Positions 37,449 through 49,692 of a DNA stretch of 64,000 bases are shown here, in pieces. The DNA comes from Lepeophtheirus salmonis. Taxonomy: Eukaryota > Arthropoda > Copepoda > Siphonostomatoida > Caligidae. The notes beneath the pieces are model-generated. The model did no database searches and was not told the DNA's origin. It was given only the letters and a program-made list of their open reading frames with translations. The position numbers and the translations under genes are program-made. Within the stretch, counting starts at the first letter, position 1; each line of letters begins with the position of its first letter. The stretch covers positions 5,766,001-5,830,000 of the forward strand of contig NC_052136.2 of NCBI RefSeq assembly GCF_016086655.4, given 5' to 3'.

Positions 37449-38265
37449 AACGGGTGATCCGTTAAAATCTGAACACTTACTAATTCAATAATTAATTAAG
37501 GTTGAGTGATTTAAATTAATTCATATTATAATATATTAAAACACAAACAGTTAGTTACAAAACAAAATAAGGCTGAGCTCCCTAGCTTACTTACAAGTCG
37601 AGAAAATGATACTTGAACATGATCGACGAATTTCCATTCACAAGCATTTTGGCGTCTCCAGGACGCCCGTATATGCCATCAGCAAGTCCGAAACGTTGAA
37701 GAGGGTTTTGTCAAAAAGGCCAAACTGGACCCGGATGAGTAAAAGAAAATAGCCGTGGCCAATTCCCTCGAGTCCTATGCAAGAGATCTCGGGGTTTTAC
37801 ACCACTGTTCAGAGAGCTATCAAAAAGGTGGGTGGAAAGCGCCTTGTGAGAGTGAAGACGCTACTTTTTACCCCCGTAATGAAAAAAATCCATCTCCTTC
37901 CTTTTAATATTCTTTTAAGTTTTTTGGAACTCTTTTTTTAATACTTTTGGTCCCCTACAGCACTGATGCTAGTCCCCTCGACATGTCGAGGCAAATACCT
38001 GTAGTGTTCTTCATTCAAACGCCGAGGCCCTCAGTGCCATTTTCAGCTAACACTGGGACGCCATGAAAGAGGACTACATCAACAGCAGGTGCCAGGCCTT
38101 CCACTGCATGGAAGCCATCATTGCCTTTAAGGGTGGACTACATTAATGGTAAAAAGAACTCAGACACACATCTATTTATAGTATTATTTTGATTGAAATT
38201 ATATTGTTAATTAATAAATTATATACTTTTGAAGTTTAAAATTCAAAATGTTAATTGTGCTCTAA
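37448..38265 (+). mobile_element. Internally deleted Tc1-like element
   Basis: Starts at a TA with cgggtgatccgttaaaatct, the same end as at 2990-3118 and 59946. Transposase pieces on +: ILEHDRRISIHKHFGVSRTP (DNA-binding domain), VQRAIKKVGGKRLVR, then directly WDAMKEDYINSRCQAF and MEAIIAFKGG (C terminus). The catalytic middle is missing. The right end (gaagtttaaaattcaaaatg) matches the inner side of the family's 3' terminal repeat, but its outer part is eroded. Confidence 0.7.
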
Positions 38266-38764
38266 CTCTGAAAGACCCTGTATGTATTATGTGTCACAAG
38301 TATTGTTGTGTGCGTCTTCTTTAGAACTAGGGACTAAAGTCTCGCACAGTTCAGTCTCGTTCCTGTCCAGATCAGTTTTGTATCAAGCCTCAATTTTTGA
38401 ATGAAACAAAGATGTTGTGTATTTTTCTTTCATCTCTTTTAGTTACTTTTCATAAGTTCACTTTTTTATGATTTAAAGCAGCTGACTCTTCGTATTATGA
38501 ACTTAAAAAAGGTATTACATAAGGATTTAATATTTTATATTAATTAATATCAATCAAAGGCCTTCGTTTTGGATTCGTGCCATTTCATACTCCGTCAGTG
38601 TTAAGATAATTACCAATTCAATTTATATAATAATTATTCTTTCAATAATAAGTAACAATTGGCAACAAGAAAAATACAAAAGGCCATACGTTTTTTTGTT
38701 GTTGTTTTTTTCAAATTTTTCCTTTCCCTTACGTCAGTCGAGGATGAGATTGGATTAAAAATCT

Positions 38765-38895
38765 AGTCGAGTATACTTTTCCTAACAGCTTCGGTCCTTG
38801 ATGATGTCACTCAACTTTAGGTCTTCTTTTTTTATTAGATAGGACCGCTTTTTAAACTGGACTGGACCGAATAAATAATGGCTGATAGAACACTA
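38765..38895. repeat. MITE family P, partial copy
   Basis: aaactggactggaccgaata near 38860 and tgatgatgtcactcaacttt near 38801 match the right part of 60570-60750. Confidence 0.5.
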
Positions 38896-39019
38896 GTCGG
38901 AAAGGGTTGAAATCTCTCGCGTTAAGTATATAGGTATGTGGATATGGTATTGTTCATTGGGAGAAATACTTGTTCTTGACTCATGAACAAACAATATATG
39001 TAAAGTCTGACGTAATAAT

Positions 39020-39025
39020 TTTATT
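39020..39025 (-). promoter_or_regulatory. ADAMTS polyadenylation signal
   Basis: AATAAA on the minus strand, 34-39 nt beyond the ADAMTS stop codon at 39059. Closeness to the stop makes it the natural candidate and implies a very short 3' untranslated region. Confidence 0.6.
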
Positions 39026-39058
39026 AATAATAATTAATTAAATAATAAAACATCAGTT

Positions 39059-42000
39059 TTAGAGTACATTCAGATAGTTTACGGAAGAACAACTCCTGCA
39101 ACATTTTTCTTTATATGATTGAATGGAGCAATATCTTAGTAGAGTCTCATCACTGCATAAAACAAATTCATCGCCGTGACAACTGATACTGCTTCTGGGA
39201 CACGGCAATTTACAATCCTCTTTTACTATTGGCTTTATACCACAAGTAGTAAACCCCTTTTTTAGGGCAATAAAGGATTTTTTCTCTCTTCCCGAATATT
39301 CCGCACTCATCTGAAGTACACTGCCGCCATCCTTTTTCTAGCCAAGGCATCGGGCAAGGAACTCGATTGCAAAATCGTTTTCGAACTGGACGCTCCTTGC
39401 CTTTGCATAATTTGGGATCATGAAAAGTTGACATGTTATTCCGAGGTACACAAAATATCCGTCGAATCTGATGCCCTTCCATGCCACAACTTTGATTACA
39501 GTCTTCCCATGGAGTTGTAAACCATTGAAAGTGGCAACTAAAATTATTGCAAGATCGTCTCTTTATAGCTGGTCTGGATTTTCTGCATTGCGAATGGCGA
39601 CGAATCCGCCGACCAGTTTTTTTATCTACACATCTAAATCAAATACATACTTGATTAATGATGAAAACAAATGGTATCTGGGGCTGAATGGCAAATATTA
39701 CCTCATCAAGAGTTTTTGAGTTCCCCCACCACATTTTGAGGAACATTTAGACCATCCCGTGGAGGTCCATTCATATCGCCTTATCGTGAAAAGAGGATCA
39801 TTCTCCTTGGACACAATATATTTCAAATTTACTTCATACTTGGTCATGGATGTTTGAATCAGTGGTCCCTCATTATATAGATATATAAATATTCCACTTT
39901 GAAGGGGACCCCTTGCACTGAGGGTCTCATTTCCATGCATTTTTTTGTATGTGAATTTAGTTCCATCAGAAATAAATGTAGTATAATTGTGCTCGAAGTT
40001 TTTTAACAGAAATCCGCTGTAAGAGTGAGATCGAACACCAATACTAACATCAACCTGGAAATTTATGTCTCAGTTAACAACTTACAACTACTCTTGTTTT
40101 TGGCTAAAAAGCCTGTATTTACATTTTTAGAAAGAGAATTTGACTGGAGCTCAATACTTCGAACACCTTTGGGTATGTTACAGACTTTCACAAAGTTATC
40201 CTTTGCCATACTTAGAACAAATTTCTTAGTTTTAACAATGCATTTGGTTCCATCACCTCCGCAAACACCACAAGCATCTTCTTTGACTGATGACCCCACA
40301 ATTTTATCGCATCCTAGGATTAGACATTTTCCTTGAACACATATGTTAGATGGATCATCATAGCTACACAAGGTTCCATCAATCACGTTTTCCCCACTCT
40401 GATAGTATTCCGCATTTTGACGATTAAAGCAACTCAGCTTACATTTATATTCTCCATTTTCATGTTCGTATGGATGCCAACGGCTCTGAGAACGAGATGA
40501 ATTGTTATCAATACTTCTAAAGAGCTCCTTGCATTGCTGTGCACGAAAATCAGAATGTTTGTCAAAACAAGGATCAATATTACATAAACGAAAATCCTCT
40601 CGAATTCCTGGACATGGCGCCCCTCCATAAGCTGGTCTAGGATTATCGCAAAGTCTTGTTCTGAACTGAACTCCTCCGTTGCATGAACGGGAACACTTTC
40701 TCCATGAACTCCAGTCACTCCAACTTCCATCCATTGTGTTATGCCTATAGGAAAAATATTTATTATTTTTTTGTCAATATAGGAAGGTAACAAAGTTGAA
40801 TATGCGTGTGAGTCGATAACTAATTAATTAATTTTAGACAAAGGTATACAATATAAATATTATTTTTCAGTATAATTTTTTGAGATCCTTGTTTTCCATT
40901 TTCTAAAGCCTTTATTAAAGGTCTTTTCTTTTAGACTCGGTATGATCGGTATCTCTTGCAGAGACTAAAAGATTGGCAGTCATTTTTTACTTACTTTTGA
41001 GAACAAAAAGTCTATTATGACCAAGTTTGGATGGTCTATTGTTTGGATTTATTTATTTGCGCATCTCCTTCTATCATTTGAGTGCTGTGATGAAAAAATA
41101 TCAAGGAAATCATTTTAAGGGAACAGACCTCAGACAACTACCGCTGTCCTTTTAGTCCCTAACATTCCACTTCCCGAGCCATCCACCCCTAAACCCTTTG
41201 GCCCCATCATTTGTTATAGTTAATTTTGAGAGAAGTACTACTAGTAAACGATAGATGGCCATAGCCATAGATCAACTTTAAGTTTGTAAGGAGCAATTGT
41301 TGAGCAATGCTACTTTTGAGTTCGAATCAGAAAGTAATTACACATAAGAAAACGCAAAAAGGATCAATAAATATTTTCATTTAAAGGTAAAGTCATTCAA
41401 CTCCAGGGAAAATATATAAAAGAACTCGAACCCCTTAGGGCTGGGGGACCCCCTTTTATATTAGTTTCCTTGCAAGGAAATGTAATAGGCATGTATACTT
41501 AATTAAGTCATCAACAGCCGAGGTTTAGGGGAGCAATTAAGTTTGTGAGCTTTACCTTAATATTTGTGTAGCTCTCAGGATCGCCTACACTCTGACAGTT
41601 ACAGTTGCTTTATTAGAGGCGAGCTTTCCCATACTCAAATAGATTAAAACATACTTAACTGTGGAAATGTTATTATTATTTTTTTTTTTTTGGGTTGAAA
41701 GTATTTTTCTCTAGTAAAAAACGTTTCATATGGTACAATAGGAAAGGAAAAAAATATTGCTCGTAATATGAATTGGATTGGAGGTTTTCCAGTTCCAAAA
41801 TGAAATTATAATAAAGTTTAAATAAATTGCCGCGGGACAAGTGATGACGTCAAGAGAAGTCTGATATTTCACTAATACCTACGCGATTAAGTAAAATGTC
41901 TAATTACATTTGTATGGCTGTTAAAAGATTAAATATTTGGTTGTATGGTTCCTATTTATTTTAAGAGGGGGTAAAGTGCTTGTGCGTAGATGGTTCAGAG

Positions 42001-45000
42001 GGTAAATGGTACGTGGTGGAGTAAAATACTGGGAGGTAAAAGGTGATGGGATTCGACCAGAGATAAAATGAAGGAATAGGGTAGTCGTCCAGGGAGGGAA
42101 TGAGCCTTTTAAGCCGTTTTAGGACCAAGATCTTTATAAATGCAATTTATGATAGTCATTTGAGATAAATTAATGCCATTTTAGATGTTTTACAACGATC
42201 CTTATTCATAATTATCTTTACCTACTGGATAAACTGGAATTTAGGATTTTGTTAGAGGATCCACCTCTTTGATCCTTTCCGAACCTTCGACACGATTCTC
42301 TTGATCTGGCTTATAGACAAGGTACAATCCTTATATCATTAATTAATGATGGAATTGATTGGAAAAGATGTACTTGGTCACAGAGGCAAGGCAGCAAAAA
42401 TAAATATCATTTCAAAAAACCAAGAGGGTCAAGTGTTGATAGCTAAAAGAGCAGTTAAATTTGGATATCTCATCATTATTAAAAAGTGAAAACTTGTTCA
42501 TTTTGCTTAAAAGTATAAATATATTTTAAAATTCGAACTCGCATATTAACAGAGATATTAGAACGCACGCATATTGAACTTTGTAGTACTAATATCTTGC
42601 TATCTTGTAGTTACCATAGACCGTCCTTGCTTTTTTTTCGAGTCGAAATGGATTCACAGTATCCATTAATGCACCACTTATCCTTGCCGCATTCTGTCCC
42701 ATCCATGGGTGATCCTCTTTTAGTTTTACATAGATTTGGACTGTCTTTGTGACTACACCATAGGTGGATACACGGATCATTCAACTAAATTTATGATTTT
42801 TGTAATGGAATAGTATACATATTAAAATATGGTAGGGGGATTGTCAAATGACTGTGTTTTAGTTTTCGGTTCATTAATCTTTACTTTCAAAAATTATACA
42901 AAATGTATAGTATTGGTCGGCTCAAGAAGTCTAAAAGATCTAAAATTATATTTATAATAAGTAAAATCCATTAAATGATTAATTCAATTGTTAAACTATT
43001 AAATATTTGATTCATCGAGAATTTTTTTTTTTTTTTTTTTTTCATAGTTTTCATCTTTTAAACTCTGGCATCTATCCTTAAATAATTGACCACCTTTAGA
43101 AAATATTCTCTCAACAGCAGTAAAGGACAGCAGTCTATAAATCCGAAGGTAAAATTTATGCTTAATTAAATCTAATGGCAATTCTGCCAAATATTCAAAT
43201 ATCTTTGAATAAAAATTATTAGATTGATATAATTCTCATTGCATCATGCAAATATGAAGCACAAATATTGGTAGTTGTTCCCAAACAGTGTGCCTTGAGG
43301 CAAGTTCAAGTGTCCCCTACGATTTGTGATAACCATGCATTATTTGAAATAGCATATAATAACCTAAATTATTGGCTTAATTAAAATAGGTGTGTCAATA
43401 AATGTTTATTTGTCTTTTGGTGAACCATGGGCAGAAAAAGTTTGGGAACCACTGTTTTAGAGGGCATGCATTTACGAGGTTTCGAGGAATATCATCCAGT
43501 TCAGCCTGATAGTTAGCTTGAGCTTGTATAAAGGTTTCTCAAGTTTTTCAACTTATGCTTGCGTGAGATTTTGAGATCTTATTTCAATTTACTACATAAA
43601 CATATACAAAAAAATTGTATTTCAGTTGGGGAAATTCGTTTACAAAAAAAGAAAGATTGATCTTCCAACGTAATCTCCACACACGAAGGAGCTGGCAGTA
43701 TCTCTGAGGAAGCTGATATCTGAGTATTCTTAGAGTGACCAGCTAGATGAGAGACAAAGTTGACAACCGAAGACGCCAGGGAGCCAGAGATACACCATAG
43801 AGTTGTTTTTTTTAATTTTATCTAGATACATAACTTCAACCATCTTTTTTTTGCAATCTTTAAAGTTATTCTTTAACACACAAATTTTTTGATGTTAGAT
43901 TAAGAAACAGAAAAAATATTACAAATTTATGTAAATAAGCGAAAATTTGAGCGATTTTATCGCCGTTCTAAATAGCGAGCTCTCGCTTGTTATTCAAAAC
44001 AATGAGCACACTCTTGCTCAAGAATTTTGAGTGGCGCTCACTAATGCTTTCCTTAAATGTTATGGTTATCAACTGCATAATTATCATCAAATTTTAAAAT
44101 ATTAAAGGAAAAAATCAACCAAATTAGAGTTCCTCAAACTCAAAAATAACAATTAGGTAGAAGTTCCTTTATAATAAATAATATAGTTTTAGGAGCTTTC
44201 ATGATTTTCTTCTAATTTAAATGAAATTACCCAGGAAATCATTTACTGGGTATTTGACCCAACAAAATGGTAAAATTTTAATTTGAACTTTCATAATTTC
44301 ATTTCTTTCCAAATTATTTTTTCGTAGGAGGATTTAATAACAAGGATCTGTAATGCTGACAAACAAACATGAAACATTAGAAAAGTTAACTCAGTTTCTG
44401 GGGAGGGCTGTCTTAGGTCACGCGTTTGATTTGAAAGAAAAATTGAAAAGGACATTTGAGAAAAATGAGATTTTTAAATGCTAAAAAATAACATTTAAGA
44501 AAAATGATCTTATTTTTCTCTCTAAAAATGGAGTTGCACTTATTAAGTATAAGTAAACATTATTGTATCACATTTACTCGAACTAACCTAGGAATCTTCT
44601 TTTAAGTCCATACTCGTTTAAAAAATTTCCTTCTCTAGGAACGACCGGGCGCAAATCTACGCAGATTGAGTTCAATTAATAAATTCACCAGAGCGCATTG
44701 TTCATTGATCTACGTCGTTCCGTATTTTTTATCGAATATGGACTTAAAAGAAGATTCCTAGGTTAGTTCGAGTAAATGTGATACAATAATGTTTACTTAT
44801 ACTTAATAAGTGCAACTCCATTTTTAGAGAGAAAAATAAGATCATTTTTCTTAAATGTTGAATCCTAGTGACGCAAGATTTTTTTTGAGGGGAGTAGAGC
44901 TGTCACTAGGGTTTTTATTTGCAAAAGGGTGTTGGGCTATTTCGGCAGAATCTTGTTAAATAAATTTTCAATGACAAAAAGCTCATTTTAAGCCCTACCA

Positions 45001-47902
45001 AAAAATTACAACTTAAAAATGTTTAAAAAAAAGTTTTATAAAAAGGAAAGTTATTTGTCAAATTTTATAAAAAAATTCTGTCGAAATAGCCCAACACCCT
45101 TTTGCAAATAAAAATCCTAGTGACAGCTCTACTCCCCTCAAAAAAATCCTGCGTCACCAGTATATAATTTGTCCCTCCATTTGCAAATACATTCAAGCGC
45201 CGGTGATTCATATTCAGATTGGGACTTGGTCCTTGTTTCTGGGAACAAACCTTCAAACGCAAAAACACATCCCTTTGACCCCACCCAACTATTACCTACC
45301 TCAAAGCTCATACAAAATATGAAACCATTTCCAAATTCCATTCTACATTGATCGTCCAGACTATAGGTGAACTCAATAACATCTCCGATAAAAGTAGAGT
45401 TCTTATAATCATGAGGATAATTAAACATACATTTCCACGATGATGATTTATAGTGATACTCTCCAGCAGAACAAGGTGACCAATGGAAATAACTAAAGGT
45501 CGCTCCCACGGTATTGGCCATTATACTTCCTTCGTCTACTTCATCATTGCAATTATTACTTGCTCCAGGATCTCCATCATGTGACAAACCAAGAAGATGA
45601 CCAAGTTCGTGTGCAATTATGAAAGCACTTGATAGACCTAGAATAATATGAACAAACGTTGAATTGTGACACAGCATTTTTTTTAAAATAAATCTTAACA
45701 ATATTTGAACAACATTCCTCTTATTTGTCTCACTGAATTATTTCTCAAAATATTCAGAAATATGTCTATTTTGCTCTGGTTCAATATTATTCGAATAGTC
45801 TATATTTGCTATAAAATGACTCCTGCTAATAAGAATAATCTAAAATTGTTATTGGCATGTAGCAGGGGTTGGCTATAAATCCAAATTACAAAAAAAAAAT
45901 CTTCATTTTTTTTTCATAAAGAAATTAAATTTTTCGTGAACAGCTGTAAAATTTTAAAATATTTTTCCGAATAGTTTAATTCATTCTGAATAGCTGAATT
46001 TTTTAATTTTTTTCCAAAGAAAAAAAAGTCCCTCTTGGATCGAAAACGAAGTGATTCCTGCCTTTGTCTTTGTTTGATACGGAGTGAGACTTGCGTTTAT
46101 GTTCTTCATCTGCAGATAACTTAATGTAACTTTATGACAGCTAAACTGCTCTCCAATTAAAATTAAATGAAAATTGACAGGTTAACTATTTGATAATTTT
46201 GGGATTTCCTTTTTAACATACTAAAAATGGATAACTTTATGATATACATAAGTGTTTTACAGGGTATGTGGAAAATTGCCCCTCACCACCAAGGGCTGTT
46301 TACGACTGGGATATAATTTACATATATTACATATACATAATAATGATAATTTTCTTTTTGAAAAAGATCATTTAAAATATAAAAAGAGCTATCCTTATTT
46401 AATAAAAAAACACCTCATTAAATGAAGTATGGAGCCAACTAATCAAAATAGTTCATAAAAAGGTTTGTCCTTTTCTTTAAAAACAAAACAAAAAACACGC
46501 CATTTAAAATTTTTATAAAAAAGACTTCCTTAAATCATATATTATTTTAAAAAACGGTATAAAAAAAATGTCTTTTCTATAAAAAAAACTAGTGCTAGAC
46601 ACAAATATTTGGGCAAAATTTCAGGGGTTATTTTCGTCATGTTTCATCATATTTCGTCCCATCTTCGTAACATTTAATATATATTTTTATTTCGTCAATA
46701 ATAGAAAATATTGTTCAGATGAAAAAAAAATTCAAATATTACATTTCTTGAGACAAAAATTTCAAATATTAAACTTATTGGTAAAAAAATATCCCACAGC
46801 TATTCACAAAAAATTAAATTTTTGGAAAAAAAATTTCAAATATTAAATTTATTCGGGAAAAAAAAATCTATAACTATTCACAAAATATATATATATATGA
46901 TTGTATGGGTATACCTTCATCTTTGTTTAAGGAGCAACTGCGAGAAGGATCACATACTCCCCCTACAGGTGCATACCCTGATGGTCCTCCTATGTTTAAT
47001 TTTGTGATCCATAACGCTATATCATGTCGACGATGTTCTGAGGTATTATGCCAGAGTTTATAGTTCCATTTATTAACATTTTCAAGTGATTTTTTGGAGC
47101 GGCCTTCCACTATAGGACAGTCCTCTGGCTTTTCATAGAAAATCAATCTCAAAATCACAAACTTGAGATTAGCAGAAAGAGTTTGATCTCCATAAATGGC
47201 ACTCACAATGTTCATCAAAGTTAGAACATATCTTGTTACAGTTTCCTTACCATGAAAATCGATAACACTGTAATCTGCAGCCACAACTGTTTCTAACCAT
47301 TTAGGCTCGTCTCTTTTTACTCGAAAATATTCACAGTAGGGTCCATTGCAGACAACCTCGCTTGGAACTTTTTTATACTTTGCATCCTTTTTTCTCTTTC
47401 TCGTAGTCTTCCAAAATTTGTCCAGGTAATATCCGCTGTCAGACTCCTCACTTCTTTTTACTCGGTGACCATGGCCATCATGAGATGGAGTAAGATAATA
47501 CATATGCCCGTGAATAGTGACCACTCCTCGAATTGTGGCCCCATCACAGTCTTCCAGAGCAGCTCTCTCAAAAGAACTTTCTAAAGACACATAAAAGCAG
47601 TTCTTTGGTGGTAATGTACTGTTCGAGACGAATCCCTCAATTTGCAATTGATCCAAAATCAAATGGTCATTCCTTCTTATCCGATATTCTTGTAACAAAG
47701 TGCCATTGGATAAATGGAGTCGCATAAGGGATTCGTTGTCTTTCTGGTTTGTGGCTGAACTTCGTTTTTGGCGAGTACTTGCTATGATCCTTGGAAAAAC
47801 AAGGATCCCATGAGTTTGATCATCGGGGTTCTTCCTTTGCTGTTTACAATGACATGAACCGGCACTGATAAAGACACATATGAATAAAATTAGAATGTTC
47901 AT
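39059..47902 (-). CDS. ADAMTS-family secreted metalloprotease (procollagen N-proteinase-like), six exons
   Basis: Exons in coding order: 47902-46915, 45637-45300, 42784-42615, 40744-40123, 40054-39702, 39633-39059. Splice sites are GT-AG and phases agree. Domains: signal peptide ~1-16; propeptide with RQKR and two RVKR furin-type sites (147-150, 194-197); reprolysin catalytic domain from ~198 with HELGHLLGLSHD (His339, Glu340, His343, His349) and Met-turn GSIMA; disintegrin-like region (end of exon 2 and exon 3, CIHLWC); first thrombospondin type 1 repeat (WSDWSSW); cysteine-rich and spacer regions; three more type 1 repeats; a C-terminal Cys-rich PLAC-like module. Four repeats plus PLAC, and FHWSPCS after the Met-turn, resemble the ADAMTS2/3/14 procollagen-processing branch; that assignment is inference. 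The zinc site is complete, so catalysis is expected outside the cell. Oddity: one extra base in a run at 39254-39263 shifts frame in the last repeat (~residue 947); read literally, the product loses the PLAC tail. Discounting it gives 1014 residues. Confidence 0.92.
40745..42614 (-). other. ADAMTS intron 3
   Basis: 1870-nt intron, GT-AG, between the disintegrin-region exon and the first thrombospondin-repeat exon. No transposon end or embedded gene recognised; AT-rich. Confidence 0.5.
42999..43455 (-). mobile_element. hAT transposase C-terminal fragment and end
   Basis: The minus strand reads LLSFTAVERIFSKGGQLFKD then RCQSLKDENYE, the C-terminal dimerisation region of hAT transposases (ERIFS.GG, then SL...E). 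At 43438-43455 aagtttgggaaccactg is the common hAT end CAGTGGTTCCCAAACTT in reverse. It sits in ADAMTS intron 2 and is a dead relic. Confidence 0.65.
43480..43790. repeat. Dispersed repeat, copy 1 (pair with 50290-50590)
   Basis: Shares with 50290-50590 the order tagcttgagcttgtataaa, gagattttgagatctta, gtatttcagttgggg and cttccaacg. Both copies follow hAT-like sequence (ggtgtgccttggggcacaaa at 50252), so both may be pieces of one hAT-derived repeat. Confidence 0.6.
44490..44859. repeat. Large palindrome with 123-bp perfect arms
   Basis: 44490-44612 and 44737-44859 are exact reverse complements over all 123 bp. The 124-bp spacer contains a further inverted ggaacgac/gtcgttcc, so the whole unit is an almost continuous foldback. 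It lies in ADAMTS intron 2. Perfect arms imply recent origin or ongoing gene conversion. Confidence 0.9.
44865..45160. mobile_element. Foldback MITE with ~87-bp terminal inverted repeats
   Basis: Left arm starts ctagtgacgcaagatttttt; right arm ends ccttgcgtcaccag-like (actual gcgtcaccag). The arms match over ~87 bp with about five differences, and within each arm a further inverted pair (ctagtgac/gtcactag) occurs. It starts five bases after the larger palindrome and stops 139 bases from ADAMTS exon 2. Confidence 0.8.
45858..46030. repeat. AT-rich minisatellite element fragment in ADAMTS intron 1
   Basis: AT-rich core units (cgtgaacagctgtaaaattt) after agcaggggttggctataaat. Non-coding. Confidence 0.5.
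46590..46895. repeat. AT-rich minisatellite core in ADAMTS intron 1
   Basis: Units such as cacagctattcacaaaaaat and a terminal TA run end only ~15 bp from the exon 1 donor at 46914. Intronic copies may affect splicing, but nothing here shows that. Confidence 0.65.
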
Positions 47903-48002
47903 TTTCGACTGACAATTGATACGATGTTTATTTTTTTAGTTGTCTCGCCAATTATTCAATTAAGTATCAACTACTAACACACGCTCATTCTCAGACTATT
48001 AA

Positions 48003-48016
48003 GTGTATAATATATT
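48003..48016 (-). promoter_or_regulatory. Possible TATA-like element of ADAMTS gene
   Basis: The minus strand reads aatatattataca about 105 nt upstream of the ADAMTS start codon. In AT-rich DNA such a match is weak evidence. A 9-bp inverted repeat (aatgctcat/atgagcatt) lies just upstream at 48034-48058. Confidence 0.2.
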
Positions 48017-48149
48017 TTGTCTTAATCGAGACATAATGCTCATTACATTATGAGCATTGTAGAAAAGATGCATACATTATCCCTAGAGTTGAGTAATTTG
48101 CTATAAAAAAGAGACAGAGGATAAGGCAATAGCTAGATATATCGTATAC

Positions 48150-48420
48150 ATGAATTAAGACCCTTGTTTGGGGTTGGGGGAACGAATTACTTATATAAAG
48201 AGGAGAGCTTTCTACGTTAACATAGCGCTTGTGCTGGGAAAATATTATAATTATGGTAAAATTCATTTATATTTATTTTATTATGCATTTTCACAAGAAT
48301 TTACACCAAAGATAGGTAATAATGCATACTTCAGAGGGATAAGTTAACAACGCGAACATCTATTAAAAGAGTTGAAATATATGTAAGGAAAGAAAGAGTG
48401 CGAGGTGAAGACTGGAGTGA
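48150..48420 (+). repeat. SINE-like family tail, tandem copy A
   Basis: aattaagacccttgttt, tttacaccaaagataggtaa and aatgcatacttcagaggg are shared with the next copy and with 24110-24365. Confidence 0.6.
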
Positions 48421-48435
48421 GTGGTTTGGTACTAA

Positions 48436-48720
48436 TGAATTAAGACACTTGTTAATATCAGCTGCCTTTTATATGAATTTGGGAGGAGAAAATGAATTAC
48501 TGATATAAAAAGGAGAACCTTCTACATTTAAAAATAGCATTAATACAGGGAAGATATTTTAATTATATTTAATTTCATATAAATATATATTTCATAATGC
48601 ATTTGAAAAACAATTTAACCAAAGATAGGCGAGAATGCATACTTCAGAGGAAGAAGTAAAACTCTGCGGCGACTCATTAAATAATGTACAAAAAGGAAGA
48701 AAGAGCACACGCACCAACGG
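48436..48720 (+). repeat. SINE-like family tail, tandem copy B
   Basis: gaattaagacacttgttaat then atcagctgccttttatatga to gaatgcatacttcagaggaa. Head-to-tail with copy A, ~285 bp apart. Confidence 0.6.
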
Positions 48721-49429
48721 TTCCTATATTAATTTTTAAAGGTAGTTTTTCCATGAAACGCTGCTTAACTTGTAGTTTAATAGAAATACAAGAGATTGAA
48801 AATTCGGGCATGATGGTCTAACCTTTTATTTCTATTAACCTTGCTTAACTCTAATTATCAATGGTATCAGGCGCGCGGGAGGACGAGCATAGTTAGAGTT
48901 GTAAATTGTACTCATTTTGGGCATGAAAATTGCTCAAAAATCCTAAATCTACTCATTTATGTATCCTATATGAGATGTATAGCATTTGAAGAATACTTAT
49001 TTATTATAGTGCCATTTTAAATTAAATTAAAATATACAATCGCGTAAATCTTTTTTTTGAAAAAATATTCCAAATAGTCTTTGGCCAAAATATCCGTTCT
49101 ACAACAATGTTTTCGGCCAATAGTCCGCCCAGGACATACCTACAGTTAAGGAGTTCTCCTAACACTGAACCAAATACATAAGGACCCATACAACACTAGT
49201 CACAGCCCTAACAACCTTCCCGGTCTACCTTACATGCAATGCTAAGGAAACCTTACAGTTAAAGCAGGAAAAATATAAAAACGCCATCTCACCTTCAGTA
49301 TTTAATCCTTCACACAAAGCACTTTATATATATATTTTGTTAGTTTGAAGGAGATTTTTATTTCATAAAATAATTATATCAATAATTGATTAAACACTAT
49401 TATGCAATTAACGTGAGCGCCTTTATTTT

Positions 49430-49630
49430 ATCTCGTAACCTTTCATACAAAAAGAAACAGGGAAAAGGCCACAAAACAATTGGCAGAAATGAGCCAATTC
49501 TCCCTAACTTTGGATTTGTTATTCTATAATCATTATTGAGAATATTTCACAGTTTAATAAGGGTTAATTCAACCAATCAACGTTCAAAACACTGATGTGG
49601 GAGAAAGAAGCGGAAAGATCGACACCTGAA
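49430..49630 (+). repeat. Dispersed repeat immediately upstream of the membrane-protein gene
   Basis: aaccaatcaacgttcaaaac then actgatg and an AG-rich tail. Diverged relatives on + at 57510-57700 and 60770-60965, and on - near 53330-53540 and 61300-61385. It ends ~60 bp before the start codon at 49693, so it probably overlaps the promoter or leader. Confidence 0.5.
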
Positions 49631-49692
49631 AACGAAATAGTGTGTAAATTTGTGAGTTAGTAGTGAGGACACGTCGTGCATGATAGTTTGAA

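Noticed and set aside
40055..40122. Alternative 31-nt intron using GTAAGT at about 40084
   Set aside because: It creates a stop right after the join. The 68-nt intron using gtaaat keeps phase and restores the spacer-domain sequence.
40025..40336. 103-codon + ORF
   Set aside because: Antisense shadow of ADAMTS exons 4 and 5, including the 68-nt intron between them.
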